DNA of 64,000 bases from positions 2,790,001 through 2,854,000 of the forward strand of contig RQOL01000824.1 of the NCBI GenBank assembly GCA_013076295.1. Direction: 5' to 3'. Below the pieces are notes generated by a model that was not told where the DNA came from, did not search any database, and saw only the letters and a list, made by a program, of their open reading frames with translations. This document shows, piece by piece, positions 36,201 through 47,400 of the stretch. This stretch comes from Sanderia malayensis. Taxonomy: Eukaryota; Cnidaria; Scyphozoa; Semaeostomeae; Pelagiidae. The number at the start of each line of letters is the position of its first letter. Position 1 is the stretch's first letter. The position numbers were made by a program, and so were the translations under genes.

Positions 36201-39200
36201 AGTAGAGCTCCACATTATCCATAGTGGAGCTTCACATTATCTACAGTGGAGCTCCACATTATCCACAGTGGAACTCCACCTTGTCCACAGTGAAACCCCA
36301 GCTTATCCACGGTGGAACTCCGACATATCCACAGAAAAAAACCTACGTTATCCACAGTGGAACCCCACCTTACCCACAGTGGAACTCCACCTTATCCACA
36401 ATGTAACTCCACATTATCCACAGTGGAACCCCGCCTTATCCACAGTGGAACCCCAGCTTATCCACGGTGGAACCCCAGCTTATCCACGGTGGAACCCCAG
36501 TTTATCCACAGTGGAACTCCGACTTATCCACAGTGCGCTGAAGCTAGTTTGCGTTACTAATGCGCGTCTAACTGTCTACATACTTATGATCATAAACTTT
36601 CTGAAGCAACACAGCGTGCTTGTCACAGGAGCCAATGAAGGTGAAGCCTCGTAATGAGTACATGCCGATCAAACAAATATCGATATTTGTCGGCGGACAG
36701 GGCTACAAGAGAATGACAAAAAAGATCATGATGATGATAGATTTATACATTGGGTGAAAGTGACGTAGCAGTGTTATGTGATTCCGGCAATTATCAGACT
36801 TGTAGCTATGTATATAAAAAGAAACCCTACCTGAATCAAATCGCAAAAAGCGTAGCTCGGGGACTTCTTCAATCTGTTCTCTGTGAGTAAATAGCTGGCA
36901 ATTTTCTCCATTCCTGAAACACTCTCTTGACATTTCTCAACTTCAACCCGGTTATTTTCCTTCCTCTTTCCATTCGAATTTTTGCTACGTCTACCAAAAG
37001 ACAGCTTTGTTTTGCTCTTCTTGGCGACCCCAGACCGAGGCTCAGCAGCTTTCACTTTTGTATAATGCCCTTCAGTCAACACCATATCGTCACTCGCTGA
37101 GGCTTCTGGGTTATCCTCCTCGCTGAAATCCTTCAAACTATCGCCGGCCTGACTTTTCGAATCCGCCTCGCTTCCAGACGAGAAACTCAACGATGACCAA
37201 GTTCTCAAAGGACGATCGACAGCCTCGATTTGAGTCTGATGTGACGTCACCTCTCCCGGCCCCTCTTTCGACGCCGCCTGCGCAGCGGCTGCATACAGCC
37301 GCGTCGTGTATGTCTCTAGGCCATTCTTCGTGATCACGTGCAGCATTTCATTCGTCAGACAGGCTGATAAGCAGTCGTCCGTGAAATCGTACTCACTAAG
37401 GAGGGAGGGAGTGTTTAGTATATCGTACACGTATCCCTTCCTTGCCGTTGAGAAGAAAAATCCCAAAGCAACCAGAGATGATGTATCGGCTGCAATGTCC
37501 TTATTGCCAACGCTGTCTGCAAAAAATAAGAAAAAACCTCATATAAACGTGTTTTAAGGCAAACATGATGACCCCATCTCTATCCAGCATTGGCAAACCA
37601 ATATTGTCGATAAATTACGATTTAAAGCGGAAATTGAATAAAAACCGAATAATTGATGAAAGTAATTCGCATTATGAATCAGAACATAGTTAGTAGGAAA
37701 ACCTCCACTAACTATGGTCAGAATAAAGAGTTCTGTATGGAGTAAGTACAGAGCACTCTTAATCCCGATAATTCAAATCTCCAGGGGACAAATGAAAATG
37801 GTTCGATTTCTCGAATTTTCGAATTTTCGAAGGTTAGAAAGTACTAGCAAAGCTTTCAAGGAAAATACAATTGGTTCGAGTAATCAGAGATTCACGTTAT
37901 ATTGGGTTCGAGTCATCGGGACTTTACTTTGTACCATGACAATTGAAAAAACAAACAATGGTGGAGTCAAGATGATGGATTGCAGCAAATGAATGATCCG
38001 TTAGTTATATCAAGGAACCATGAAACCGAAAGGAAAATGCATACGAAGCACGGTTAGCATGCCCCTCGCTTCGTGAATAGTTTATTGTACAGAGATTTGT
38101 CAATACTCACTTTGCACACGAATCGGCATCCACTGCAAATTATGTATACTGTGCGCATCCAGGGATTGGCTGTCGGCGAATCTCCGATACAGTGTCGTGA
38201 CGTGATTGACATCGCTGCCTAGTAGTCTTTGGCCGGCGGCCAATCTTGGCAGCATACTGCTGTTCACGACAATCAACGGATGACCAGGTATGGTTTCTTT
38301 AGGGCCTATAACCTCTTTGGCCGTTTTGCTGTGGTCAGTGTAAAGACTGTCATCGGCGACGCTGCGAAACTTCACGGTGCTCTTCTTCACGACGTAAGTT
38401 GGCGTGCTCGTGTTGGCTGGCGTGATATTTGACGTTGCCGTCGTGTTGTTGAACGTCGTGGTGCGCTTCGATACGGCTATTGTTTCCTGCTCGAGCCCCT
38501 CGACGCCCTGTGAGCAGCCCCGGTCAATATTCCACATGACAAAGTGTTCGTCTGCCTTTGACTGGCACAGCTCGCAGTGAGGCGAAATGCCAGTCTCTGC
38601 GGAGGAGCAGCTGGGAGGAGAGCTGCTGGGATGGGTGATACTAAAAGTAAAATGGATCATTGATAAATTGATAGATTGGAAGATAGATTGATGGATTGAT
38701 AGATTGATGAATTGATGGATTGATAGATTGATGGATTGATAGATTGATAGATTGATGTATTGACAAATTCATAGATTCATGGATTGATAGATTGGTGGAT
38801 TGGTGGATTGATAGATTGATGGATTGATAGATTGACGATTGTAGACTGATAGCCTATTGTCTTGAAACAATAGCCTGGATGGAAATTTACAGGTTCTTAC
38901 ATGCGGGTTTTTACCGTACCAAATGTAAAGAGAATGAGATGACTCACTTGATTGATTCTGACACATCCTCAGCCTGACAAATACTTTCCTTCCTGTCCTT
39001 GTAGATCTGTATGGCTCTCAGCTCATTGAAAGACGCAAATGCAATATGACTTTCGTAGAGGGCAACCTGGTTGATCTGAAACCCTGCATCTATCTCCAGG
39101 ATCAAATCAAAATCGGCTAAAGATCCACTGCTGTTATCACCATCTAGGCATTTTGGTGATTCCAATTGTTGATAAGAGTAAAGGAAGACTTTTGCTTCTG

Positions 39201-40233
39201 TGGATATAGCAATGTTACCGGTTGCATCACAACAGGCTATATCAGTGGCAGAATACTTTATAGGCAGGTCTATGGCCACAAATTTTCCAGGGTGTGATTG
39301 TAAAGGCTGTGTCTCTTGCGTGTAACTAGGATATAAGGCAAGATATATTGTTCAAGAGGTGTGGTGTTTTAATATCCAGCGAGCATTCCATGCAAAGTTA
39401 ATGTGAGAGATTTTTTCAAAGTACTCCAAAGCAATGGGAAAACATCTGACCTATTGATTTAGTAGAGTTCTATGCAGGGATTATCGGGCAACAGTGCAGG
39501 AAATGCACTTTGGTTCAAGGTTAAGGGAAGAACATAAAGCTTAATGGGTAAAAAATGGAATTTGTTAAGATTATATAGAATTAAAAAAAAATTATGTAAA
39601 ATAAGAAATGAAAGTAGAAGTAATATTGGTGTTGGATAAATTTAGCATTACCCTGCTCGAAGTGAAATCAAACATCTTGCGTCAGAAGGCTGCGTTGCCC
39701 AATTCACATAGACCCTTGCCTGGTTAACAAGGCTTTTATGGCTCAAAGTAGAATGGTATTCATTCAACTTGTTCTCCAGTGTGGCAATGTAACCCACATG
39801 GCTACAATGGACGATTTTGTTTGCAACCCCACCAATCTGAAACTATTAAGATACTTCATGCTATAAGTCCAACATAAAACTCTACACTCTAGGACCAAAA
39901 TGTAATTAATTTTGTAATTTTTAACCCTAATTAGCAGTCTGAGCCGCATACATTGTCAAGAGAGTGAGCATGAGGCTAAGCATATATTTAAAAGTTAGGT
40001 TTATGACTAAGCAAACGAGAAGAGAAGAAAAAGGAGAGAAGGGGCGGGGTACATACCTTGTAAGAACATCGAGTGCCAGAATTTTTCTCTGATGCAAAGT
40101 AAACATGAATATTTCCCGCACTTGATGATATCAAAATTAGGCCATCAGGGGTACAACAAGTCGATGTAGCATCGTATTCATCCGTGAAAACCTTTGGCTC
40201 AGAAACGGGTTGACATAAAATTGTACGAACCAT
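30260..40233 (-). CDS. HPS3: HPS3, BLOC-2 complex subunit
   Basis: 23 exons, read down the minus strand, give about 1,250 residues (human about 1,004). Exons: 40233-40057, 39836-39652, 39325-38948, 38640-38111, 37516-36831, 36053-35967, 35772-35597, 35226-35115, 34934-34848, 34571-34475, 34357-34294, 34095-34002, 33754-33680, 33223-33125, 33014-32945, 32811-32777, 32697-32617, 32511-32448, 31645-31473, 31387-31256, 30950-30870, 30758-30668, 30438-30260. Recognition comes from the MV start, a beta-propeller-like N-terminal part with YVNW, the segment GYVYDIL...FTDDCLSACL...LHVITKNGLETYTTRLYAAA, then helical C-terminal repeats such as AAPDLLSQIIL, VDYIALAILKLQLGD and a FLELLPNEG...YFVPFI ending. 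BLOC-2 (HPS3, HPS5, HPS6) routes cargo from endosomes to lysosome-related organelles. The extra length is mainly a low-complexity Ser/Thr/Lys linker (exons 4-5). Acceptors at 36053 and 33014 were chosen among near alternatives by phase and are less certain. Confidence 0.88.
30606..30651. repeat. Imperfect hairpin in last HPS3 intron
   Basis: ATCTTCCAGTGACA and its near reverse complement TGTCACTGCTGGAAGAT flank a 10-base loop. There is one mismatch, and no coding or known RNA identity. Confidence 0.6.
31690..31975. repeat. A-rich low-complexity tract beside the 7SL gene
   Basis: Long run of AAATAAAA/AATGAAA words immediately downstream (on the minus strand) of the 7SL terminator, inside an HPS3 intron. 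It gives no genuine coding frame. Confidence 0.85.
31976..32276 (-). ncRNA. SRP RNA: 7SL (signal recognition particle) RNA
   Basis: Reading the minus strand from 32276, the sequence follows metazoan 7SL RNA from end to end for about 300 bases. It starts GCCGGGTGTTGTGGCG. Then come TGTAATCCAGCTGCTTGGAG (Alu-domain stem), GACGGCTTGAGT, a middle with GTCCGCGCTAAG (human GTCCGCACTAAG), CTGGCCCAGGGTGGAAAC, AGCAGGCAAAAGTTCTC (helix 8, SRP54 site), GCAGTAGTGGGAT, TTTGTGAATAG and CAGCCCGCGCAATACAG. It ends at a TTTTT pol III stop at 31980-31976. The length and terminator position are right and both Alu and S domains are complete, so this looks like a gene and not a truncated retro-copy. It sits in an HPS3 intron in the same orientation as HPS3. 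A TATA-like TTATAT lies just upstream, but I cannot define the external promoter. Confidence 0.93.
34204..34245. repeat. Short tandem repeat in HPS3 intron
   Basis: Two copies of GACAGGGAAAGTAGACAA in direct tandem. Confidence 0.7.
36190..36535. repeat. 22-bp minisatellite in HPS3 intron
   Basis: About fifteen copies of CTTATCCACAGTGGAACCCC and variants. The 22-base period is not a multiple of three and lacks stops in some frames, so it creates overlapping open frames of 60-166 codons with a 22-residue cycle. These are not genes. Confidence 0.92.
38655..38845. repeat. GATT-type microsatellite
   Basis: Imperfect GATAGATTGATGGATT repeats in an HPS3 intron, running directly into a truncated family A MITE. 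Confidence 0.9.
38849..38919. mobile_element. MITE family A, half copy
   Basis: Only the right half is present: AGCCTATTGTCTTGAAACAA, then AGGTTCTTACATGCGGGTTT and TTACCGTA. The left inverted repeat is replaced by the neighbouring GATT repeat. Confidence 0.7.
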
Positions 40234-40339
40234 AACTTTCTCCAACTAAGATATATTATTTTCCTGTTGGCAGAAGATAACAGTGGCCTTAGTCCTGCGC
40301 AGCGGTTGATAAATGGCACTGCGTGTTCATTCCCACCAA

Positions 40340-41430
40340 AGCGCACTGTAGCCCGGAACATAACCCCAACCATAACCCTAACCCTAAGCCCCTATCACTA
40401 GCCACTGTCACGTCATGCACGCTCCTGCGCAGTACCAATAACTATGCCACTGCGCATGCTGACCACCTTTCTACTCCGCATGACGTAACCCTAACCCTAA
40501 CACTAACCCCAAGCCCAATGCATTAGCCATGGTCACGTCATACACGCTCCTGCGCAGCAACTATAATTATGCAACTGCGCATGCTGACCACCTTTCTCCT
40601 TCGCATGACGTAACCCTAACCCTAACCCTAACCCTAACCCTAACCCTAACCCTAACCCTAACCCTTAGCCCAATGCATTAGCCCCGTCACGTCATATACG
40701 CTCCTGCGCAGTATCTATAACTAGGCCACTGCGCATGCTGACCACCTTTCTACTCCGCATGACGTAACCCTAACCCTAACATTAACCCTAAGCCCAATGC
40801 ATTAGCCACTGTCACGTCATAGACGCTCCTGCGCAGCTCCTATATTTATGCAACTGCGCATGCTGACCACCTTTCTCCTCCGCATGACGTAACCCTAACC
40901 CTAACCCTAACACTAACCCTAACACTAACGCTAACATTAACCCTAAGCCCAATGCATTAGCCACAGGTCACGTCATATACGCTCCTGCACAGTACCTATA
41001 ACTAGGCCACTGCGCATGCTGACCACCTTTCTACTCCGCATGATGTAACCCTAACCCTAACCCCAAGCCCAATACATTAGCCATGGTCACGTCATACACG
41101 CTCCTGCGCAGTACCTATATTTATGCAGCTGCGCATGCCGACCACCTTTCTCCTCCGCATGACATAACCCTAACCCTAACCCTAACCCTAACCCTAACCC
41201 TGACTGATATACTAGACACTGTCAGTAGCATTACATCATGCTTACTCCTGCACAGTGGCCTATATATGCTACTGCGCATACACACCCACCTTTAGGGCAC
41301 TCTAACCCTAACCCTAACCCAATCCTGACTGATACACCAGACACTGTCAGTAGTAGTACGTCATACATACTCCTGTGCAGTGGTTTATATATATAACTGC
41401 GCATTGAATCCCACCGTTAGGCATTTAAAT
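40340..41430. repeat. Composite CCCTAA/TGCGCA satellite, cluster 3, with true telomere-type runs
   Basis: About seven tandem units of 110-165 bp. Each has CAATGCATTAGCC, a CACGTCAT box, CTCCTGCGCAGTACC, a second TGCGCATGCTGACC, CACCTTTCTCCTCCGCATGACG and then (CCCTAA)n. At about 40612-40665 there are some nine uninterrupted CCCTAA units, the longest run in the window. Towards 41430 the units decay. It lies immediately upstream of the HPS3 start. Confidence 0.93.
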
Positions 41431-41460
41431 TACAAGTGGATAAAAACCAAAGTAGATGTC

Positions 41461-41530
41461 CTCATCAGGTTTTGAACCAGTGATCTAGAGGTTAGGGTGC
41501 AGGTAAGTTACCAGTACTCTACAGAAGCGC
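41461..41530 (-). tRNA. tRNA-like pseudogene or tRNA-derived SINE head
   Basis: On the minus strand there is an A-box-like TGTAGAGTACTGG, then about 33 bases later a B-box-like GGTTCAAAACC, the normal internal pol III promoter spacing of a tRNA. Acceptor and anticodon stems do not pair cleanly by eye, so I regard it as a relic and not a working tRNA. Confidence 0.35.
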
Positions 41531-41812
41531 TTACAAACACCATGGAATAGTAGAAGATCAAAGAAATAAACGCACCAGACATATACATAGTCACCCTTCA
41601 CCCTTTGAAGTTAGTCATCTACCGTCACGCTTTACTTACATGCGTCATGCCACAATCGAAAATGGCCGGTAGAGCAAATAATTCGGCTATCGATTTAAAT
41701 TGATTTAGGCTGTAAATATAATAAGCAATGAAAAGGTAATAAAGAATCCTGTCTGGACCAAAAAATTTGTCGGCTGAAGGGACGTGGATGTCCGGTACTT
41801 TCAGAGAGACCA

Positions 41813-42318
41813 GAACTTTTGAATTAGAGGGCTGAAACTTGTTTCAAAGTGACCAGCATCATCAAAATAATGCATTTCGACTTTTAGCAATACAGATTTG
41901 ATGGTACGCTGTCCCCAGCTCAAACCTGTTTCAAATTGACGGGCATCATCTAAATAATATCTTTCGATTATTAGCAATCCATATTTTATGGCAAGCTGTC
42001 CACAGCGCTCGGTAAGGGTTTCAAGGAGGTTTCCTAAGGGTTTCAAGGAGGTCGATATCCGGTGGATTTTGAAGGGCAATAACTTTTGAACGAATTGAGC
42101 TAGAGAGCTGAAAATTGTTCCAAGTGACCAGCATCATCTAAGTGATGTATTTCGATTATTAGCAATCCAGATTTCATGGTAAGCTGTCCCTAGCGCTCGA
42201 AAACACTGGAAACGACGTTTCCTAAGGGTTTCAAGAAGGTCGATATCCGGTAAATTTAGAAAAACAATAACTTTTGAACCAATTGAGCTAGAGAGCTGAA
42301 ACCTGTTTCAAAGTGACC
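41813..42318. repeat. Diverged tandem repeat, about three units
   Basis: Three direct repeats of roughly 110-200 bp carry the words GAGCTAGAGAGCTGAAA, TTTCAAAGTGACCAGCATCA, TTTCGATTATTAGCAATCCA and GTAAGCTGTCC. The longer units add AAGGGTTTCAAGGAGGTCGA and AATAACTTTTGAAC. Origin unknown. Confidence 0.75.
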
Positions 42319-42494
42319 TACTTTTGTCCACTATGGCGCCCCATAAGGAAAGACACTTCGTTTGCCGTTTTGAATTGCATGAAATTGTCATGGTTTTGAC
42401 TTTGTTTATTTATGAAGCATTTTCTCTTGCCTTGAAATGGCAATTTATTTGTTGATAGAAGTACTCGCGCAAGTAATGTTTCGAAAACACTTAC

Positions 42495-42551
42495 CTTTTT
42501 AGCATTTGACTTCAAGAGTTCTGCGTTTTCGGCCGAAGAAATTTCCTCCAT
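42495..42551 (-). CDS. Possible upstream first coding exon of HPS3
   Basis: A minus-strand exon from the ATG at 42551 to a canonical donor (AAAAAG|GTAAGT) encodes 19 residues, MEEISSAENAELLKSNAKK. An in-frame stop lies further upstream. The first HPS3 exon has an acceptor (TCTTAG) at 40246, and joining the two keeps the frame open through TTG-GAG-AAA-GTT into the ATG at 40233. HPS3 would then gain 23 residues and a 2.2-kb first intron that contains the telomeric satellite. Human HPS3 begins at the position equivalent to 40233, so this may instead be an unrelated exon. Confidence 0.4.
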
Positions 42552-44417
42552 GCCGTGTATACAATTCAGCAGTTTACGCAATAAGTTTGCTGCTTTAGTT
42601 TCGATACGTTTATTTTCATTGCTTCACAAACCTGTTTTTCCAAGTAAAATCAATTTATTGCCTGAAATTCACCGCTGTATTTGGTTTGTTTTCAATATTC
42701 AATGCCACAGGTGTCCCTCAGACTGACACTGACGCAAGTGGGTTTTTCGTTCACATCAAATATCCGCGCAAACCAAACCTGAGAAGGAGACTAGTATCCC
42801 CAAAGATAATTGTTCTGGACTTTATTTTTCATGTAGTCGTGTATTTTAAATTAATGAAATTGAGGCAAATATTTTTGTCCGGTTTTTTCAATGATCTATA
42901 AAAAAACTATCAGATTTATAAATCTATAAGATATTTTATAGTGGGTTTTTGAAATAGCAATGTGATAAGATAAGCCCATGTAGGTGGGAGAGGGAAATTT
43001 GTGTGAAGCACAGGGACGCAATGTAATGAGTCTAATCCCAGAATGCCAAAGTGCTTACTTCCTCTGTTTTAAAGTGACAATGCTGAAATAATAACAAGTG
43101 CAAGGAGAGGAAATCAAAACTTTTATCACAAAGCTTTCGAAAATATTGGTTTTGTGGTATTAAAAAGTCGAAATAACTGTGCTGAAGTACGTTTTCACGT
43201 ACACAGTTTACTGCTGAGTTGCCAAGAAGGTTAATAATACTTGGGAATTTGTTGAAAGTTACTTTTAAGGAAGCTATTTTTTTGTTCATCATTATCACCC
43301 GTGACACTAGAGAAATGCAAGGGCAGATAAGCGTGAATTGACGGTTGATAACATGGTAAGAATTATTTAGTATGCTTCCATGCTTATCTATTTTAAACTA
43401 AGCTGAAATTATAGGGTTTGATCATATTATACACCGTTTTTCTTAAAATAGGGATGAATGTTATCAGTATATACAGATTTAGAGGTGTGTATATTTTGAT
43501 AGGCCCAATTTGTATAGTGATAAATTTTATGCGGCATATCAGGAAGCTGCCAATAGCTCTAGCACAGGAAACGATAAACTGAGTCTTTTCCTTAGCATTC
43601 ATATGATATCAACCATAAGCAACTAATAGTTATGATACATAAACCGCTAATGTACGCTTCAAGATGCATTAATTTTGCTAATAAAAACTCGGTTGGAATT
43701 GCAATTATTGCCATAACTTAAACTACCTACGTACATACATTTTCAGTTTCTGTATAATACAATAGAGCACACATGAAATAAAGTGAAGGAGGAATATTTT
43801 CAAAAATGGAATTCTTCATAACACATACATCTATGTTTATTGTTTGGAAGAAAAAACCCGCACAGTAGGAGAAATTATTTACACAAATAAACACATTTCC
43901 ACCAAGTCATGTTTTCAATTGTTAGATGCATGTCTTTATGTCAGAGCATTGTGGCTCTGCGTATCCCATGGATAATATCTTGTAATGCATGCATTTGATG
44001 ATGCAATTATGATTGTGGTCAGGTTCTAGTTGGAACAATTTTTATGGTCCATATGGTCTTTTCAACAGTATATGGAACATAAAGCCTTTTTCTCTGTCAT
44101 TCTTATTTTACAGTAAACACCTACATATAAGAATCTGAAATTTTGCATCCAACTTATTGCTTAAATACAATAGCCTATATTTTTCTTTCCAATTTTTTGG
44201 GCAGAAATGCCAGCTTTGAAGTTCTTAATCTACTAATACTGTTTGGTTACTGTATTATTCTATTGTTATCCTTTCATGAAAACTCTTTCACATCTTTTTT
44301 ATTTGCCAGGAAATAGACAGAGATTTCAATATTTGTCTTTAATTGATGATTTTTTATTTCCTTCCTTTCAGACTTGCTTGTCTGAAGACTAAGGAGTATT
44401 CTGATTGAAATGTGTCA
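42552..44417. other. Intergenic region before the ephexin-like gene
   Basis: AT-rich with no recognised gene. A family A MITE lies at 44109-44254. A likely acceptor (CTTTCAG at about 44370) just before the coding start implies at least one non-coding 5' exon of the RhoGEF gene somewhere in this stretch. Confidence 0.5.
44109..44254. mobile_element. MITE family A copy
   Basis: Left end TACAGTAAACACCTACATAT then AAGAATC; the right end is worn (GAAGTTCTTAATCTACTAA then GGTTACTGTA). Interior words TTGCTTAAATACAATAGCCT match the copy at 51730-51874. Confidence 0.7.
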
Positions 44418-47400
44418 ATGACAACAATGGCAAACTCTAACACTGATACAACAGGTATGTCCGTGGCATCGAGAATCCGCATGCTTCAAAATAATTTTGG
44501 CAAGGATACAGAGGTAGTGCCGAGAAAACTCAGAGAAAAGTCCAGCCCGAGCATTAGTCCAAATGGTAGCCCTCCACTTGCGAACGCTGCTATTTCAGCA
44601 AAAAAGAAAGAAAATGAGAAATTAAGTGCAGTAAATAAAAAAATTAATCCAGTTAATCAGAGTTTGGGTTTTGTGAACAAGAAAGCTGATGCTAAGAGTC
44701 TGATTTGTCAAAAATTGGGTGCACATAAATTAGAATCAAATCATCGTAGAACAGATGACATTAATCGGAAGCCAGATGAAACAAGTCAAAAACCAGGTGC
44801 CTCAAATCCGAGACCAGATGGAACAACGAAAGTAGATTCACCAAAAGTAAAACGAAATCTTTCAAATCTGAATTTGAAGTCATCAAGTCCAGTGGCATCA
44901 CCTCGTGCTTCGCCCCGTGCTTCACCCCGTGCTTCACCCCGTGCTTCACCTTATCTCAGACAAAGATCAAGCCCAATTTTATCAAGAGAATCAAGTTTAG
45001 AAGACGAGCTCGATAAATCAGCAACCGGTCATAAAGACTTTATGCAAAGGAATATTTCTGCTGACAGTAAACTTCCAAGACCATCGCCGCCTAATAGACC
45101 ACCATTGCCAAAGACGTCGGCAGAGGGAGTATCAAGGGACATCAATGCTAACTGCGTCACAAAATCGTCACCTCCGGATCAAGTATTGAGGAAGCCGGCT
45201 ATTCCAAAGAAGTCCTGGGAAACGACGGAAGCATCCACCGGCATGAGCACTGCACCCACCAAAAGTGAACCTGTGGACAATAAATGGAAGAGAGTCTCGG
45301 GCCCACCTATGCGTCCACTTCCACCTGGTCCAAAGTCGTCAGATAGTGAGACGGATGGCTCTTTCCGTTATCCGGAGATTGCGCCTGCTACTGATCACAA
45401 AGTGATCAAGTCATCAAGGTTAGATGAAGAACGCGAAAGCATACTCATGCAACCTACTGACAATTTGTATGAATCTCCGATCATGGAGGAAGAAAACGTA
45501 GATGATGGTGATGATGGTGATGATGGTGATGATGGTGATGATGCTGTTTACGAGGAACCAGATCCTGATTGTGGTCCAAATGGTATGGATTCAACTCTGT
45601 CTACTCTGTTATATTTTAATTGTTACTGCAGCAGAGTCTATGAAAAGCCTACCTGATTTACTAGAAGTCTATGAAAGATCTTTCTGCTTTGCTAGAAGCC
45701 TCTGAGAGATCTTTTTGCTTTGCTAGAAGTCTATGAGAGATCTTTTTGTTTTGTTAGAAGTCTCCGAGAGATCTTTTTGCTTTGCTAGAAGTCTATGAGA
45801 GATCTTTCTGCTTTGCTAGAAGCCTCTGAGAGATCTTTTTGCTTTGCTAGAAGTCTATGAAAGATCTTTTTGTTTTGTTAGAAGTCTCCGAGAGATCTTT
45901 TTGCTTTGCTAGAAGTCTATGAGAGATCTTTTTGCTTTGCTAGAAGCCTCTGAGAGATCTTTTTGCTTTGCTAGAAGTCTATGAGAGATCTTTTTGTTTT
46001 GTTAGAAGTCTCCGAGAGATCTTTTTGCTTTGCTAGAAGTCTATGAGAGATCTTTCTGCTTTGCTAGAAGCCTCTGAGAGATCTTTTTGCTTTGCTAGAA
46101 GTCTATGAAAGATCTTTTTGTTTTGTTAGAAGTCTCCGAGAGATCTTTTTGCTTTGCTAGAAGTCTATGAGAGATCTTTTTGCTTTGCTAGAAGCCTCTG
46201 AGAGATCTTTTTGCTTTGCTAGAAGTCTATGAGAGATCTTTTTGTTTTGTTAGAAGTCTCCGAGAGATCTTTTTGCTTTGCTAGAAGTCTATGAGAGATC
46301 TTTCTGCTTTGCTAGAAGCCTCTGAGAGATCTTTTTGCTTTGCTAGAAGTCTATGAAAGATCTTTCTGCTTTGCTAGAAGCCTCTGAGAGATCTTTTTGC
46401 TTTGCTAGAAGTCTATGAAAGATCTTTCTGCTTTGCTAGAAGCCTCTGAGAGATCTTTTTGCTTTGCCAGAAGCCTCTGAGAGATCTTTTTGCTTTGCTA
46501 GAAGTCTATGAGAGATCTTTCTGTTTTGTTAGAAGTCTACGAGAGTCCATTTATAGTGTTAGATGATCTAAATACCCTAGCTCCTATCACGCTTGTTTGA
46601 TTTTTCAGACCTGGATGGGCCCGACAAGCCACCGAGAAAAGCCGGAGTTTTAGCAAGACTGGGCATGTCTCGACGACCCCCGCCGATCCCCATTGGTGAT
46701 CATCATCAGTCTGCTTCAACGAAACCGCCACCTTTACCTGCTTCAAAGAGGCCGATTCAAACTGCTGAAGGTATAGTCGGCTTTTTCAGTCACCTAAAAT
46801 TCATATCACGAAGGAGCAAAGAATTATCGATCTCTTATAATTTAGTCAGAGTTCAAGTCAGGGATCCCTCAGTCTCTACGTACCTCTGTCCCTTTTATTC
46901 TTTTTGAGCCTATGTCTTTGACGATTAGTTTTAGACATCAAGACCTACGGAATTTGTTTACCTCGAACCCCTATCCATTCTTTTTGAGCCTCAATCCCTA
47001 CTAATTCAGTTTGGCCCCGAATTCTTGGATCGGTGTTAGACTTGAATGCAGTGATTTCTTTCTACAGAGCAAGCGTTGTATTCCTACGCATCCGAGGTGC
47101 GTTTCGAGATGGCGCCACCCGCCCACAACCCGCAAGACAACGATTACGAAGCACCAGACATCCACTCTGTGCGGGGCCTCATGCTTGGCCTGAGTAATGC
47201 GAAGGTGAGTTACGAGACGCCCGACGCATGCGCAGTGAACGAATTCATGACGAGCATTGCTGTTTCCTCTTCGTCCGCTGGCCATGGTCATCAGGGTCGC
47301 ATGGATGTGGTGGACAGTGGTAGAAATGAGTATGAAACGCCGAATGAACAGTCCGTGAAAATGTTCACCGAGGCCGTTAATAGAAAGCAATCTGCTGATC

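Noticed and set aside
36154..36654. 166-codon plus-strand frame
   Set aside because: Generated by the 22-bp minisatellite inside an HPS3 intron, as shown by its 22-residue cycle.
40323..40526. Chromosome end inferred from CCCTAA runs
   Set aside because: Genes continue on both sides and the runs are interrupted and mixed with other unit sequence, so this is interstitial, not a telomere.
41640..41704. Exon-like minus-strand stretch LNQFKSIAELFALPAIF flanked by splice-like sites
   Set aside because: Its required entry phase does not match the candidate exon at 42495-42551, and no other partner exon was found.
45655..46545. CRISPR-like regular array
   Set aside because: Units are contiguous with no unique spacers, and the context is an animal intron; it is a satellite.
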